NCBI GenBank assembly: GCA_021404565.1
Contig: JAAWWF010000027.1
Span: 248,001-312,000 of the forward strand
Length of the DNA stretch: 64,000 bases
Reading direction: 5' to 3'
From: Roseivirga sp.
GTDB lineage: Bacteria > Bacteroidota > Bacteroidia > Cytophagales > Cyclobacteriaceae
The notes beneath the pieces are model-generated. The model had not been told where the DNA came from, did not search any database, and saw only the letters and a program-made list of their open reading frames with translations. Position 1 is the stretch's first letter. The number at the start of each line of letters is the position of its first letter. The translations under genes were made by a program, and so were the position numbers. This document shows positions 54,259 through 62,753 of this stretch, one piece after another.

Positions 54259-54825
54259 ATGAAGAGAGTACTTACCACCTTAGCCCTTCTGCTTTCAGTA
54301 ACCCTGACAAGTCAAGCCCAAAACCCAGCAGTAAGCTTCTGGAACAATCTGCAAAAGCATTGCGGACTGGCCTATGAAGGCACCCTGGAGCTCCCAAAAG
54401 ATGACACGGCTTTTGGTGGCAAGCGCCTGGTGATGCATATACGCTCCTGCTCCCCCACTCAAATCAAAGTACCCTTCTTTGTAGGTGACGATAAATCACG
54501 CACCTGGATCTTTACCCTAAAGAATGGAGTAATCACCCTCAAACACGACCACCGCCATAAGGATGGCAGCGAAGATGATGTCACCCAATATGGCGGTACG
54601 GCTTCCAATGCCGGGTCTGCCACCATGCAGGTTTTTCCAGCCGATCAATTCACTGCCAGCCTTTTACCACGGGCTGCCACCAACGTCTGGTCTGTTTCTT
54701 TAGCTGAAACAGCCTTCTCTTACAACCTCAACAGGGTAAACAATAACTCCGTTTTCAAAGTGGTATTTGACTTGACTCAGCCTATTGAAACCCCTGAAAC
54801 TCCCTGGGGTTGGGAGGAGCAATAG
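54259..54825 (+). CDS. Secreted hypothetical protein
   Basis: 188 residues from ATG 54259, giving signal peptide MKRVLTTLALLLSVTLTSQA, then QNP; the frame upstream to 54169 runs through repeat DNA and is rejected. Mature part: SFWNNLQKHCGLAYEGTLELP, LVMHIRSCSPTQIKVPFFVGDD, WIFTLKNGVITLKHDHRH, DVTQYGGTA, FSYNLNRVNNNSVFKVVFDL. It looks like a lipocalin/beta-sandwich style exported protein, with two cysteines that may pair. I recall similar proteins in other Bacteroidota but no function. Ends 4 bases before the GTACACCG array. Confidence 0.7.
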   Translation: MKRVLTTLALLLSVTLTSQAQNPAVSFWNNLQKHCGLAYEGTLELPKDDTAFGGKRLVMHIRSCSPTQIKVPFFVGDDKSRTWIFTLKNGVITLKHDHRHKDGSEDDVTQYGGTASNAGSATMQVFPADQFTASLLPRAATNVWSVSLAETAFSYNLNRVNNNSVFKVVFDLTQPIETPETPWGWEEQ

Positions 54826-55180
54826 TTTTGTACACCGAAAAAGACTAAACTCCAACCCGGTGTACAACACTTGTACACTGAAAAAATCTGAAAATATTCC
54901 GGTGTACAACTACTGTACACCGGTTTTCATTTTGAGGTTTGACGGTGTACAGATTTTGTCCCTGAGTTTTTGATTGAAAAAATACTCTGGTCGAGGTAGC
55001 GAATACCAGATTATGAACCGCTGATTCCTACTCCTGCTTGTTTCATCGCAAATGCCCAGTTTTGTCTATCAACCTAATAAATCCTCGTTTCGGCTTCGCT
55101 CATACAAGAATGAGGGGGTGTGTTGGGGAAGTGATTTTATGAGATTCTTATATAGCTTGAGCTAAGCACAATAAAGAGAC
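54826..55180. other. Intergenic region between the secreted protein gene and the restriction-linked cluster
   Basis: Contains the inverted-repeat array (54830-54950) and, at about 55030-55120, a diverged third copy of the element seen at 53531-53943 (CTGCTTGTTTCATCGCA, ATCCTCGTTTCGGCTTCGCT, ACAAGAATGAGGGGG). No gene. Confidence 0.55.
54830..54950. repeat. Three tandem GTACACCG...CGGTGTAC inverted-repeat units
   Basis: GTACACYG starts at 54830, 54873, 54915; CGGTGTAC ends at 54865, 54907, 54950. Each unit is 35-36 bases with ~20-base A/T-rich centre; 7-base linkers AACACTT and AACTACT separate them, a period of 42-43 bases. Within the array CCGGTGTAC and GTACACCGG also pair across the second linker, as a 9-bp stem followed by TTTTCATTTT. 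Confidence 0.75.
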
Positions 55181-55564
55181 TCATCTGGTTTTACGGTGAG
55201 CTTCTCTACCTTTCCCGATGTAAGCCGGGCAGAGTTTTCCAATAGCAAGAGCTTCCAAAAACACTCTTCCTCGATAATCTTCCAAATTAACAAAACGGAA
55301 TGATCCACCTTGCCTCAAGTTTATTCCATTCGGACGTAAATAATTCTTTCGTAACACAGATTCTCCTGCTATATGATTATAAAGCCTTTGGTCAAGTCCG
55401 TTCTCACCTCCATCTGTCCGCCCAACATGCAGTACTTGGTTCTGTTTGCTGTAAACAATGTATACTCCCTGCTTTTCACTGACTCTTACCCTCCCTTTGG
55501 CAGGAAAACAGTGCATGCTGGAGTTAACTAATTCTTGAAAGAGTGATTCGATTTTTTCAACCAT
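55181..55564 (-). CDS. GIY-YIG-like nuclease domain protein
   Basis: 127 residues from ATG 55564 (the frame is open to 55744, but that overlaps the upstream nuclease gene; an alternative Met at 55618 exists). Residues 32-110 fit a GIY-YIG module: GVYIVYSKQNQVLHVGRT with the G-[VI]-Y and V-G-R-T strands, R60 and H64 in LDQRLYNHIAG, and the acidic residue of FLEALAIGKL (E104) as the expected metal ligand. Small, no extra DNA-binding domain visible. Last gene of the minus-strand restriction-linked cluster, 88 bases after the PD-(D/E)XK gene. Confidence 0.65.
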   Translation of the reverse strand: MVEKIESLFQELVNSSMHCFPAKGRVRVSEKQGVYIVYSKQNQVLHVGRTDGGENGLDQRLYNHIAGESVLRKNYLRPNGINLRQGGSFRFVNLEDYRGRVFLEALAIGKLCPAYIGKGREAHRKTR

Positions 55565-55652
55565 TAAATCATCTGATATAAAAGCAGAAGGTTTTAGCCA
55601 TCCACTCAGAATAAACATAAAGAAATAACTCAGATTACCAGCAGACCAAAGA

Positions 55653-57971
55653 TTAATTCGGGGCCGTACTCCTAAACACTGTTTCGAGATGCACAGAAAA
55701 ATCCCATAATTCATCCAGAAAACTCCAAACCTTATCCTGCTCAATAGCCGTGATTAAATCATCTGCACTACAACTATCTTTCGATGACCACAAATCGCAA
55801 GCTTCTTTAGAGCTATCAATGGGTTCATTCCTAAATCCTTTCGCGTTTTGATTTTGCATTTGCTCATGAGCATATATACTCATCGATTCCAAGCCGGGTA
55901 TTTCTTCTTGCCCTGAAACCTTAACAGAGATATTCAACACCCAAAAGAGATCATTTTCTAAGATGATACTGAGCTCAAAAGCACTGATTTTCATGATTTC
56001 CTCATCGAATACAAGGTCGTCACCATCAAAGACATTAGAAACAATTAAAGGGCGAATGCTGAGCTCCTCCAGAGAACAGGTAATACCTAATTCGGTTTTT
56101 AGTTCTCTGAACTTTTCGCCATCAAAATTTGCTTCGATGAACGTTTTGCTACGTTTTAATTGATCTACTGCCTTCTCAGCGTAGGTTCGGTTGATATACT
56201 GCAGGTTTCGCAGCGGGTCTTCTGTAAGATAAGTCGTCTTTAATTCAATGATAAACAGTGTATTATCTGCATAAGCCAGTACATCAATTTCCGGTTTAGT
56301 CTGTTTATCAATTTCATAAACCCGACTGGCAACTGCCTCAAAGCCAGCATCTATAAAAAGGTTGGCAAGGTCTTCTTCAAGCTGTTCATCACTCTCTTTC
56401 TGCTTTTTATTTAGTTGTTCTCTGGCCCCTCTACCCTGAATCAGCACGGGCCAATCACGATCTCTCAGGTAGGTACTACACCAGTACACATGGCTTCCAT
56501 GTCTGACCAGGGGGCGTGTCCAAAGATCAATTTCAGCGTCTGATCGATCAAGGTAGCTGGTAAGAAAATCGACTATTTGCACAACCTCCTGCTCTTCCCA
56601 TCCAAACACCTCTGATATCACCTCTAACATAGACTGATGGTCCAGGCGAACCAGATAATCTTCCGGGAGTAGCGGATGCTTTGCCGAAACATCAGGCAGC
56701 TTAGTAACGCTATCTCCTACGGCTACCCATTGATTACCTGCCGGCATCAAGTATTCCGAAAAAGAGGCCAGGAGAAGGAAAACCTTGCTCAAATCAATAA
56801 TAGTATCATTGTAACGGGCCTCTAAAGGCAAGAACAATGTTTTGTAGTATACCTTACTTTTGGCTACGGCCAAAGACACCTTAAACTGTCCCACAGACAT
56901 GCTACTCTCACGCGCTCCTGACTTTAGGGCGGCCCTATTGATCATATAGCCCTCAGCATATTTTTTCTTATGATCATTCCGCTTGTGGTGCACAAAAGCA
57001 GCTGTACTCTTCCACTGAATTTCATCCGAATCAAGCATTTCCACCTCGGCATAGCCATAGCTGTACATGTCTATGTAGTGTTCGAACTCATGTAGCTTAA
57101 AGTAAAAGTCTATAAGTTCAGTGAAAAGCTTCTTTTCTTCGGTCAATTCCTCTTCTGGTAGCATTCGCGGGTCGGCCAGGGCTTCAGGGGTGTTTTGTGG
57201 AGGTAAAGCGTCAGCAAGCTGCTTTAAGAATTGCTCTTCACCAGTGGCCCGTTGCCCTGTATCTTCCTCTTGCTTCTGCTTCAGCTGTAAAACGCGATTC
57301 ATGACCCTAAGCAAATTTGTCTCTCTACCTACTTTGTAAGCAGCGTTATTCATTCCTGTCCGATCTCTCCTTTTTTGCCGCTCATTAGCAGCGGTGAAGT
57401 GAATCAACAACTCTTCAAAAGAAAAATCACGGATTAAACCATCAAAGTATAATGACTTCTTTGAGAAAGCCTTTTTGAAGTTGTCAATGTATTCCCACTC
57501 AACAATAGCTCTGCGTACCACTTCATTAGTTAAACCTTTGAATCTCAGGAAACTTTTGAGATGCGGAGGCACTAAGAAAGACTGTGTTTCCCTTACTACA
57601 ATAACAAACTCGCGCTGGTAAGTTTGTGCCAGGTATTTAATGAGTGATTCAGAAATATGCTCAAGGCTTCCGGGATGCTTGAAATACTGCCTGAGCATTT
57701 GAGCTGCATTAGCTTTCGAAAAAAGTGATTCTTTGAAAGTATCAGGTAGCTCAGAGGCCCAAAAGAACCGTGAAGCATGTTTGTGATGGCATTCCGTTTG
57801 TATAACAAATTCTGCTACCTCCTCTCCCTCACAAGTCATCAGCAATTGAAAACATGCCTCAAAATGAGGTTGTTTCTCATGGCCTTTGGCCTTTTTACCA
57901 TCCTGAAAAAGGGAAAGCGCTTCATGGTAAGCCTTTGACTTTTGCATATCCAAGGCAAACGATTCGGACAA
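55653..57971 (-). CDS. Large PD-(D/E)XK nuclease-like protein linked to a type I R-M operon
   Basis: 772 residues. The clearest motif is EIDVLAYADNTLFIIELKT: D563, E576, K578 in PD-(D/E)XK order, preceded by a conserved helix (EEDLANLFIDAGFEAVASRVYEID), the look of a restriction-endonuclease-like or NERD-type module at ~530-640. The first ~530 residues are helical and charged with no recognised family (e.g. HFTAANERQKRRDRTG, FYFKLHEFEHYIDMYSYGYAEVEML). There is no helicase or methylase motif. It lies 28 bases after an 83-residue gene in the hsdM-hsdS-hsdR cluster, so it is likely expressed with the restriction system. Function unknown; nuclease activity inferred. Confidence 0.7.
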   Translation of the reverse strand: MSESFALDMQKSKAYHEALSLFQDGKKAKGHEKQPHFEACFQLLMTCEGEEVAEFVIQTECHHKHASRFFWASELPDTFKESLFSKANAAQMLRQYFKHPGSLEHISESLIKYLAQTYQREFVIVVRETQSFLVPPHLKSFLRFKGLTNEVVRRAIVEWEYIDNFKKAFSKKSLYFDGLIRDFSFEELLIHFTAANERQKRRDRTGMNNAAYKVGRETNLLRVMNRVLQLKQKQEEDTGQRATGEEQFLKQLADALPPQNTPEALADPRMLPEEELTEEKKLFTELIDFYFKLHEFEHYIDMYSYGYAEVEMLDSDEIQWKSTAAFVHHKRNDHKKKYAEGYMINRAALKSGARESSMSVGQFKVSLAVAKSKVYYKTLFLPLEARYNDTIIDLSKVFLLLASFSEYLMPAGNQWVAVGDSVTKLPDVSAKHPLLPEDYLVRLDHQSMLEVISEVFGWEEQEVVQIVDFLTSYLDRSDAEIDLWTRPLVRHGSHVYWCSTYLRDRDWPVLIQGRGAREQLNKKQKESDEQLEEDLANLFIDAGFEAVASRVYEIDKQTKPEIDVLAYADNTLFIIELKTTYLTEDPLRNLQYINRTYAEKAVDQLKRSKTFIEANFDGEKFRELKTELGITCSLEELSIRPLIVSNVFDGDDLVFDEEIMKISAFELSIILENDLFWVLNISVKVSGQEEIPGLESMSIYAHEQMQNQNAKGFRNEPIDSSKEACDLWSSKDSCSADDLITAIEQDKVWSFLDELWDFSVHLETVFRSTAPN

Positions 57972-57999
57972 ATAATAGTTATATCAATTTTTTAAATAA

Positions 58000-58251
58000 C
58001 TATTTTGAGCAGAAATGATCAGTTAATTTCTTGACTACCTCTCCTAGTTGACCTTCGTTATCTAGCCTATCAACTCTGGACACTACCATTTGATTTGTAG
58101 TCATATCAATTGTGACAAAAGTAGTTTCATCATCTTGTAGCTTGCTTTTGAGAAAATCAAATAGTTTCTGCCCTTGGTAAGCTACTCTAACGGTAATTTG
58201 GTCTTCCTCCAAAACGATTTTGGCTTCATTAATTACGAGGCCTTGGACCAT
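58000..58251 (-). CDS. Small unknown protein between hsdR and the nuclease gene
   Basis: 83 residues. Starts inside the end of hsdR (19-base overlap), so it is probably translated by coupling. Strand-rich first half (LVINEAKIVLEEDQITVRVAYQGQKLF) and a helical end (LGEVVKKLTDHF). No family recognised. It could be a fold-back regulator, an adaptor or an antidote for one of the nucleases; nothing in the sequence decides. Confidence 0.6.
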   Translation of the reverse strand: MVQGLVINEAKIVLEEDQITVRVAYQGQKLFDFLKSKLQDDETTFVTIDMTTNQMVVSRVDRLDNEGQLGEVVKKLTDHFCSK

Positions 58252-61200
58252 TTACCTCCTTGCTGAGCAGAGGAATAGATATGCTGAAAAACCAGGTCGG
58301 TTTTAACGTTAAATGCACCTTGCTCATAAGTATCAGGTAGACCTTTATCTAATAGTTCCTTGATTCTGTTCTGTACACTGAGGCGTGTGGTACGGGATTT
58401 ATGCCAGTCCACTACAAACAACTTATGTTTTTCTGCTTCCAGTCTTTCCAGCAAATCTTTAGCAGCCAGCTTCACTCTTTTCAGCTCTGCCTTGCTCAAT
58501 TTTTCTTTTTTCAACAGATCGAAAATTTCCAGTTCTTCTTCGGTGAGGTTTTCTTCAATAGCCCGCTGCATCTCCTTGTCCATTTCGGCCTTAAACCTCA
58601 TCAGGTTCTCAAAATCTTCTTCTACTGCATTACTACCGTTGTTATATTCATCTATAATCTGCTGAAAGCGTTCGAGAAAACGGGTTCGCGTACGGTTTTG
58701 TCGGATCATCTGCCTCAGCTTTTGCTCCAGAAAATCACGTAAGTCGGCAAACTCGATGTTTTTATGATCGCTCAACTTGAATTTTTTCCGTAGCGCCTCA
58801 AAATCCAGTTTACTCAGGTCTATCTTTTTATGCGACTGAATCACATATTCTCCTTCTGGCTCTTGCAAGGCATTTTCTTCGGCTAGTATAGACTCATCTA
58901 AGAGCTCATTTACCTTTTGGCGCGTGCGGGCCAGGCGCTCTTGGCGGTCATCATTCCGATCGATTACATTTTTGAGGTACTCAAAAACTTCTTTGATTTT
59001 CTTGATGTCGATATGGCTATAGATATCGGGTTTGCATGAGTCATAAAGCGACACAATAGCGTTGGTATAGAGGGTAAATTGCTTTTTTACATCATCGTTG
59101 ACCAGCAGCCTGTCCGCATAAGTTTCAAAGAGGGCTATCTCTCTGAAGCCCTTCTCGCCCAGGTCTATGATGGCCTGCAGGTCTACCGCATACTGTAGGC
59201 AAAAAGCCTTGCCTTCCTCAATGGCTTCTTTCAGTATCTCAATCAGCTCTTCAAAATCCTGCAGCGGCATATCAGGCTCCTCACCCTTTGGCTTGTTACT
59301 GCCTTCGGCATACATGGCCAGCGCCTTTTTGAGATTACGAAAAACCCCGAAGTAGTCTACTACCAGCCCATTTCTTTTTACCGCAAATACACGGTTGGCC
59401 CGGGCGATGGTCTGCATAATGGAGTGGTTTTGCAGGGGTTTGTCCAGATAGAGCGTGCTGACGGCCGGGGCATCAAAGCCGGTCATCCACATGGCAGTAA
59501 CAAAAACGATACGCAGCGGATGGTTGGCATCTTTAAAGTAGTCTTCCACATTGCGACCATCCTCATCGGCTTTCACCATCCTTTTACGATGCTGCGTAAT
59601 GTCCAGTCCCTCCTTTTTAAATTTCTCCTTCTCTCCTTTCTCTGCACTGACCACTACCGCCATTTCAGTCTCTTTCATAAAAAGAATGGCATTGGCCAGT
59701 TTCTCTTTCTCTTCGGGATCTATAGACCGCGAGATATCTCGCTTAAGCTCTTTGATATACTCTTTGATCTCATACACCACCTTATCGTGCATACGCACAG
59801 CCGTAAACTTGTCTATGGCTATGACCATGGCCTTCATGGGCTTGCGGTTGCCCTCTTTGTCGCTAAGGTCGAGCCGATAAGGAAAATGACGTACAATGTG
59901 CCGGGCAATGGTATTGAGCCTATCATCTCGTTTTACCACCTGAATAAGCGTGGAGTACTCCCGATCAAGTTTGGCCTGGTCTTCATCTGAGATGTTTTCT
60001 TTGGCCAGAATTTCGGCAGCCTTTTCTACCAGGTCTTCCTCCATATTGACCATGGTGGGCACTGACTTTTTGTAGAAAAGCGGTACGGTAGCGGCATCTT
60101 CAATGGCCTGGGCAAAATTGTATTCAGACACATAGTTACCAAACCAACGTTCTGTTATACCGCCTTTGATCAAAGGGGTGCCGGTAAAGGCGATGTACTG
60201 AGCATTGGGTAAGGCGATGCGTAAATTATCGGCCAGGCCTTTGTATTGAGAGCGATGGGCCTCATCAATCATCACTACCCAGCTATCACGTGAGGTTACT
60301 TCTTTAAACTGCTTGCCTTTTTCGATGCCGAATTTCTGGATCAGTGTAAATACATACCTGCGGTTGGTTTGGAGGTGCTCTAAGAGTTCTTTTTGGTTTT
60401 TGGGCCGGTAAGGGCTTTTCTTTTCTCCGTCTTTTACCTGTATGGCACCGGTTTCCAGAAAGTTGCGGTAAATCTGGTCGTCCAGGTCGGTGCGGTCTGT
60501 AATGATCAGAAAGGAGAAATCTCCGGTGAGCTTGCGCAGGATTTTGCGACTGTAAAAGATCATGGAGTATGACTTACCCGAACCCTGGGTATGCCAGAAT
60601 ACGCCTTGCCGGCCCTGCTTCTGATTTTTTGCAAAGGAGGCCACCGCACTGTTTACGCCCACAAACTGGTGGTTTTTGGCGATGATCTTGGCCTGGTCTT
60701 GCTGGTAGAGCACAAAGTTTTCCAGGTAGTCGATAAGGGAGGCTTTGTTGAGCAGTCCTTCACAGAAGTACTGCAGGCTGATTTTTTTACTTACAGCCTG
60801 ACCCTCGGCTTCTAGTTGCAACAGAGAGGGCTGATCTCTTTGCCGAGTGACATCTTCTTTTCTGGCCCAGGGAAAAAAGTGTCCCCACTCGGTACTGAAA
60901 GCACCCACCCGGGTTTGAATACCGTTTGAAATACAGACCAGCAGGTTATAGTCAAAGAGTTGAGGAATATCCCTGCGGTAGTCTTGCAGGTTATCGTCAT
61001 AGCCCTTTTCCACCCGCTCTGAGGCATTTTTAAGCTCTATAAATACCAGCGGCAGGCCATTGACATAAATGAGCAGATCGGGCCTGCGAGTGGGGCCTTC
61101 CAGGTGGCGGTAGCCAATGCTGAGCTGAGAGACTACCAAAAACTCATTGTTGGCGGGCTGGTTATAATCGATCACCCGCACATAGCCTGGTGTTTCCTTG

Positions 61201-61517
61201 CCTGCTGCACTGGTATAGGTTACGGGTACTCCGTCTTTCAGGTAGCCATATACCTCCTTATTGGCCATAAGTTCGGTCAATGCCGCGCGTGTTCTGGTCA
61301 GCTCTGCTGTGGCCTTGTCTATGGCCTCCGCGGGCAAATCAGGATTGAGCCGCTTCAGCGCTTTTTGCAGATGGCTTTCAAATACCACCTCTCTCAGGTT
61401 GGCTCTGTCTATCAGTTTTTTACCCCAGGCATTGACGTGGCCATCATAGCCCAGTGTATTGACAAAAAGGTCAATATCTGCTTGTTCTATATCGTCTTCT
61501 GATAGAAAGTTGGCCAT
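58233..61517 (-). CDS. hsdR: Type I restriction enzyme, R subunit (HsdR)
   Basis: 1094 residues. N-terminal nuclease with RRPDLLIYVNGLPLVFIELKNA: D147, E161, K163. SF2 helicase motor: Walker A HTQGSGKS (~309-316), D-E-A-H at ~418-421 (WVVMIDEAHRSQYKG), IAFTGTPLI, and the later WMTGFDAPAVSTLYLDKPL and QTIARANRVF motifs. It cuts DNA after translocation with the HsdM/HsdS complex. All key residues visible, apparently intact. Starts 3 bases after hsdS. Confidence 0.95.
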   Translation of the reverse strand: MANFLSEDDIEQADIDLFVNTLGYDGHVNAWGKKLIDRANLREVVFESHLQKALKRLNPDLPAEAIDKATAELTRTRAALTELMANKEVYGYLKDGVPVTYTSAAGKETPGYVRVIDYNQPANNEFLVVSQLSIGYRHLEGPTRRPDLLIYVNGLPLVFIELKNASERVEKGYDDNLQDYRRDIPQLFDYNLLVCISNGIQTRVGAFSTEWGHFFPWARKEDVTRQRDQPSLLQLEAEGQAVSKKISLQYFCEGLLNKASLIDYLENFVLYQQDQAKIIAKNHQFVGVNSAVASFAKNQKQGRQGVFWHTQGSGKSYSMIFYSRKILRKLTGDFSFLIITDRTDLDDQIYRNFLETGAIQVKDGEKKSPYRPKNQKELLEHLQTNRRYVFTLIQKFGIEKGKQFKEVTSRDSWVVMIDEAHRSQYKGLADNLRIALPNAQYIAFTGTPLIKGGITERWFGNYVSEYNFAQAIEDAATVPLFYKKSVPTMVNMEEDLVEKAAEILAKENISDEDQAKLDREYSTLIQVVKRDDRLNTIARHIVRHFPYRLDLSDKEGNRKPMKAMVIAIDKFTAVRMHDKVVYEIKEYIKELKRDISRSIDPEEKEKLANAILFMKETEMAVVVSAEKGEKEKFKKEGLDITQHRKRMVKADEDGRNVEDYFKDANHPLRIVFVTAMWMTGFDAPAVSTLYLDKPLQNHSIMQTIARANRVFAVKRNGLVVDYFGVFRNLKKALAMYAEGSNKPKGEEPDMPLQDFEELIEILKEAIEEGKAFCLQYAVDLQAIIDLGEKGFREIALFETYADRLLVNDDVKKQFTLYTNAIVSLYDSCKPDIYSHIDIKKIKEVFEYLKNVIDRNDDRQERLARTRQKVNELLDESILAEENALQEPEGEYVIQSHKKIDLSKLDFEALRKKFKLSDHKNIEFADLRDFLEQKLRQMIRQNRTRTRFLERFQQIIDEYNNGSNAVEEDFENLMRFKAEMDKEMQRAIEENLTEEELEIFDLLKKEKLSKAELKRVKLAAKDLLERLEAEKHKLFVVDWHKSRTTRLSVQNRIKELLDKGLPDTYEQGAFNVKTDLVFQHIYSSAQQGGKWSKAS

Positions 61518-61520
61518 GGT

Positions 61521-62753
61521 TTAGGGTGCAGTTGATGAATGATATTCCGGTTCGGGCTCAGCAGCCATCATCAGCTCAGGCTCCTGCTCTGGTAAGTATG
61601 CTACAGAAAGCTTGCCACTGATCAATCTGGGCAAAAGCAGGTCGCGCGTTTTTTGAAGCAGTTCGTTTTTTTCATTTAAAACATTCACTTGCTCGAATAT
61701 AGGTCTAGCAATACGAATGTACTTTGACACAATATGCTCATCAGGTACTAAAAAGGAATTGCGATAAACCTGATCCCGACTCAAACCAGGTACTGCAGAA
61801 TCACCGGAGATGAAGTTTTGATATTTGAAATTTTGGTAAACATACTCAAGAGGTAACTCCGTCTTAGCGTAGAAAACCGTATCTATGGGGAAAAAGTCTT
61901 CGTAGACGTAATAGAGACTACCAACAGTACCTTTTCTACCAATTACTATGCCCGGACCAGCTACCAACCCTTTGTTATGATAACCACCTATACCTCCAGA
62001 ACCATAAACAGGCACTTCTCCGGGTATTCTTTCGCGATCCGGCAATGATTTGCCATAGGCAAGCTCTATAACCTTTCCCAGTTTTGTCTTGCACCACCCC
62101 TCAGGCACTCCATCTACTATTTTTGTCTCCTTGTAACCCGGAAAGCGCAGGCGCACAAACCATTCTTTATAGATTTCTTCCGCCATTTGTTCCAGCAGCT
62201 TGATGCGCTGGCTATTGTTTTCAATCAGCTCATCATAAGCCGAGAGAATGGAGGCTATTTTTTGCTGGGTTTTGAGAGGGGGAGATGGAACTTCTAGATT
62301 GTTGAGGATTTTTTGATTGAGGTTCGAAATATTCGTTCCGTTCCCGTAAGATGATAGACGTTTTCTAAAGCCAGATGATTTGAAAAAATATAGATAAAAG
62401 AGCGGATCCACTTCTTTCTTAAGTAAAAACCTGAGCCTTATGCAGAAAGCAGAGTAAGTCACTTTCTCTTGAATTTTCTTAATAATCATTGACCTGCCTA
62501 TCAAGTCTTTATTCCCATTGGAACGAACAAAAATTATATCATCTTTCTGCAAGTAACACTCACTAGGCCACTTTGAACCCCCATCAATTTCATTTAAGTT
62601 TTGAATTTGCGGGGTCAAATAGTCTTTAAAATCTGATACGTTGATTACTTTAAGCCCTGAACCAAACCTCCCGCTATCAAAGTTTACCCCGTTTCTAAAA
62701 GTCGCCAGTTGCCCTAACGATATGTTTTCATTATCATTCATTAAGCAACTCAT
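61521..62753 (-). CDS. hsdS: Type I restriction-modification specificity subunit (HsdS)
   Basis: 410 residues. Two target-recognition domains: first ~5-180 (ISLGQLATFRNGVNFDSGRFGSG...), second ~225-390 (WCKTKLGKVIELAYGKSLPDRERIPGEVPVYGSGGIGGYH). The central conserved helix is LKTQQKIASILSAYDELIENNSQRIKLLEQMAEEIYKEW, with a matching one near the end (RIARPIFEQVNVLNEKNELLQKTRDLLLPRLISGKL). An acidic tail (EQEPELMMAAEPEPEY) is unusual for the family. Overlaps hsdM by 20 bases. No inverted repeats for phase variation were seen. Confidence 0.93.
   Translation of the reverse strand: MSCLMNDNENISLGQLATFRNGVNFDSGRFGSGLKVINVSDFKDYLTPQIQNLNEIDGGSKWPSECYLQKDDIIFVRSNGNKDLIGRSMIIKKIQEKVTYSAFCIRLRFLLKKEVDPLFYLYFFKSSGFRKRLSSYGNGTNISNLNQKILNNLEVPSPPLKTQQKIASILSAYDELIENNSQRIKLLEQMAEEIYKEWFVRLRFPGYKETKIVDGVPEGWCKTKLGKVIELAYGKSLPDRERIPGEVPVYGSGGIGGYHNKGLVAGPGIVIGRKGTVGSLYYVYEDFFPIDTVFYAKTELPLEYVYQNFKYQNFISGDSAVPGLSRDQVYRNSFLVPDEHIVSKYIRIARPIFEQVNVLNEKNELLQKTRDLLLPRLISGKLSVAYLPEQEPELMMAAEPEPEYHSSTAP

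Noticed and set aside
54830-54950. Possible CRISPR array in the 42-base periodic repeats
   Set aside because: The repeated blocks are only 8-9 bases and alternate as inverted pairs; the between-block sequences are 7 and ~20 bases; no cas gene is present.
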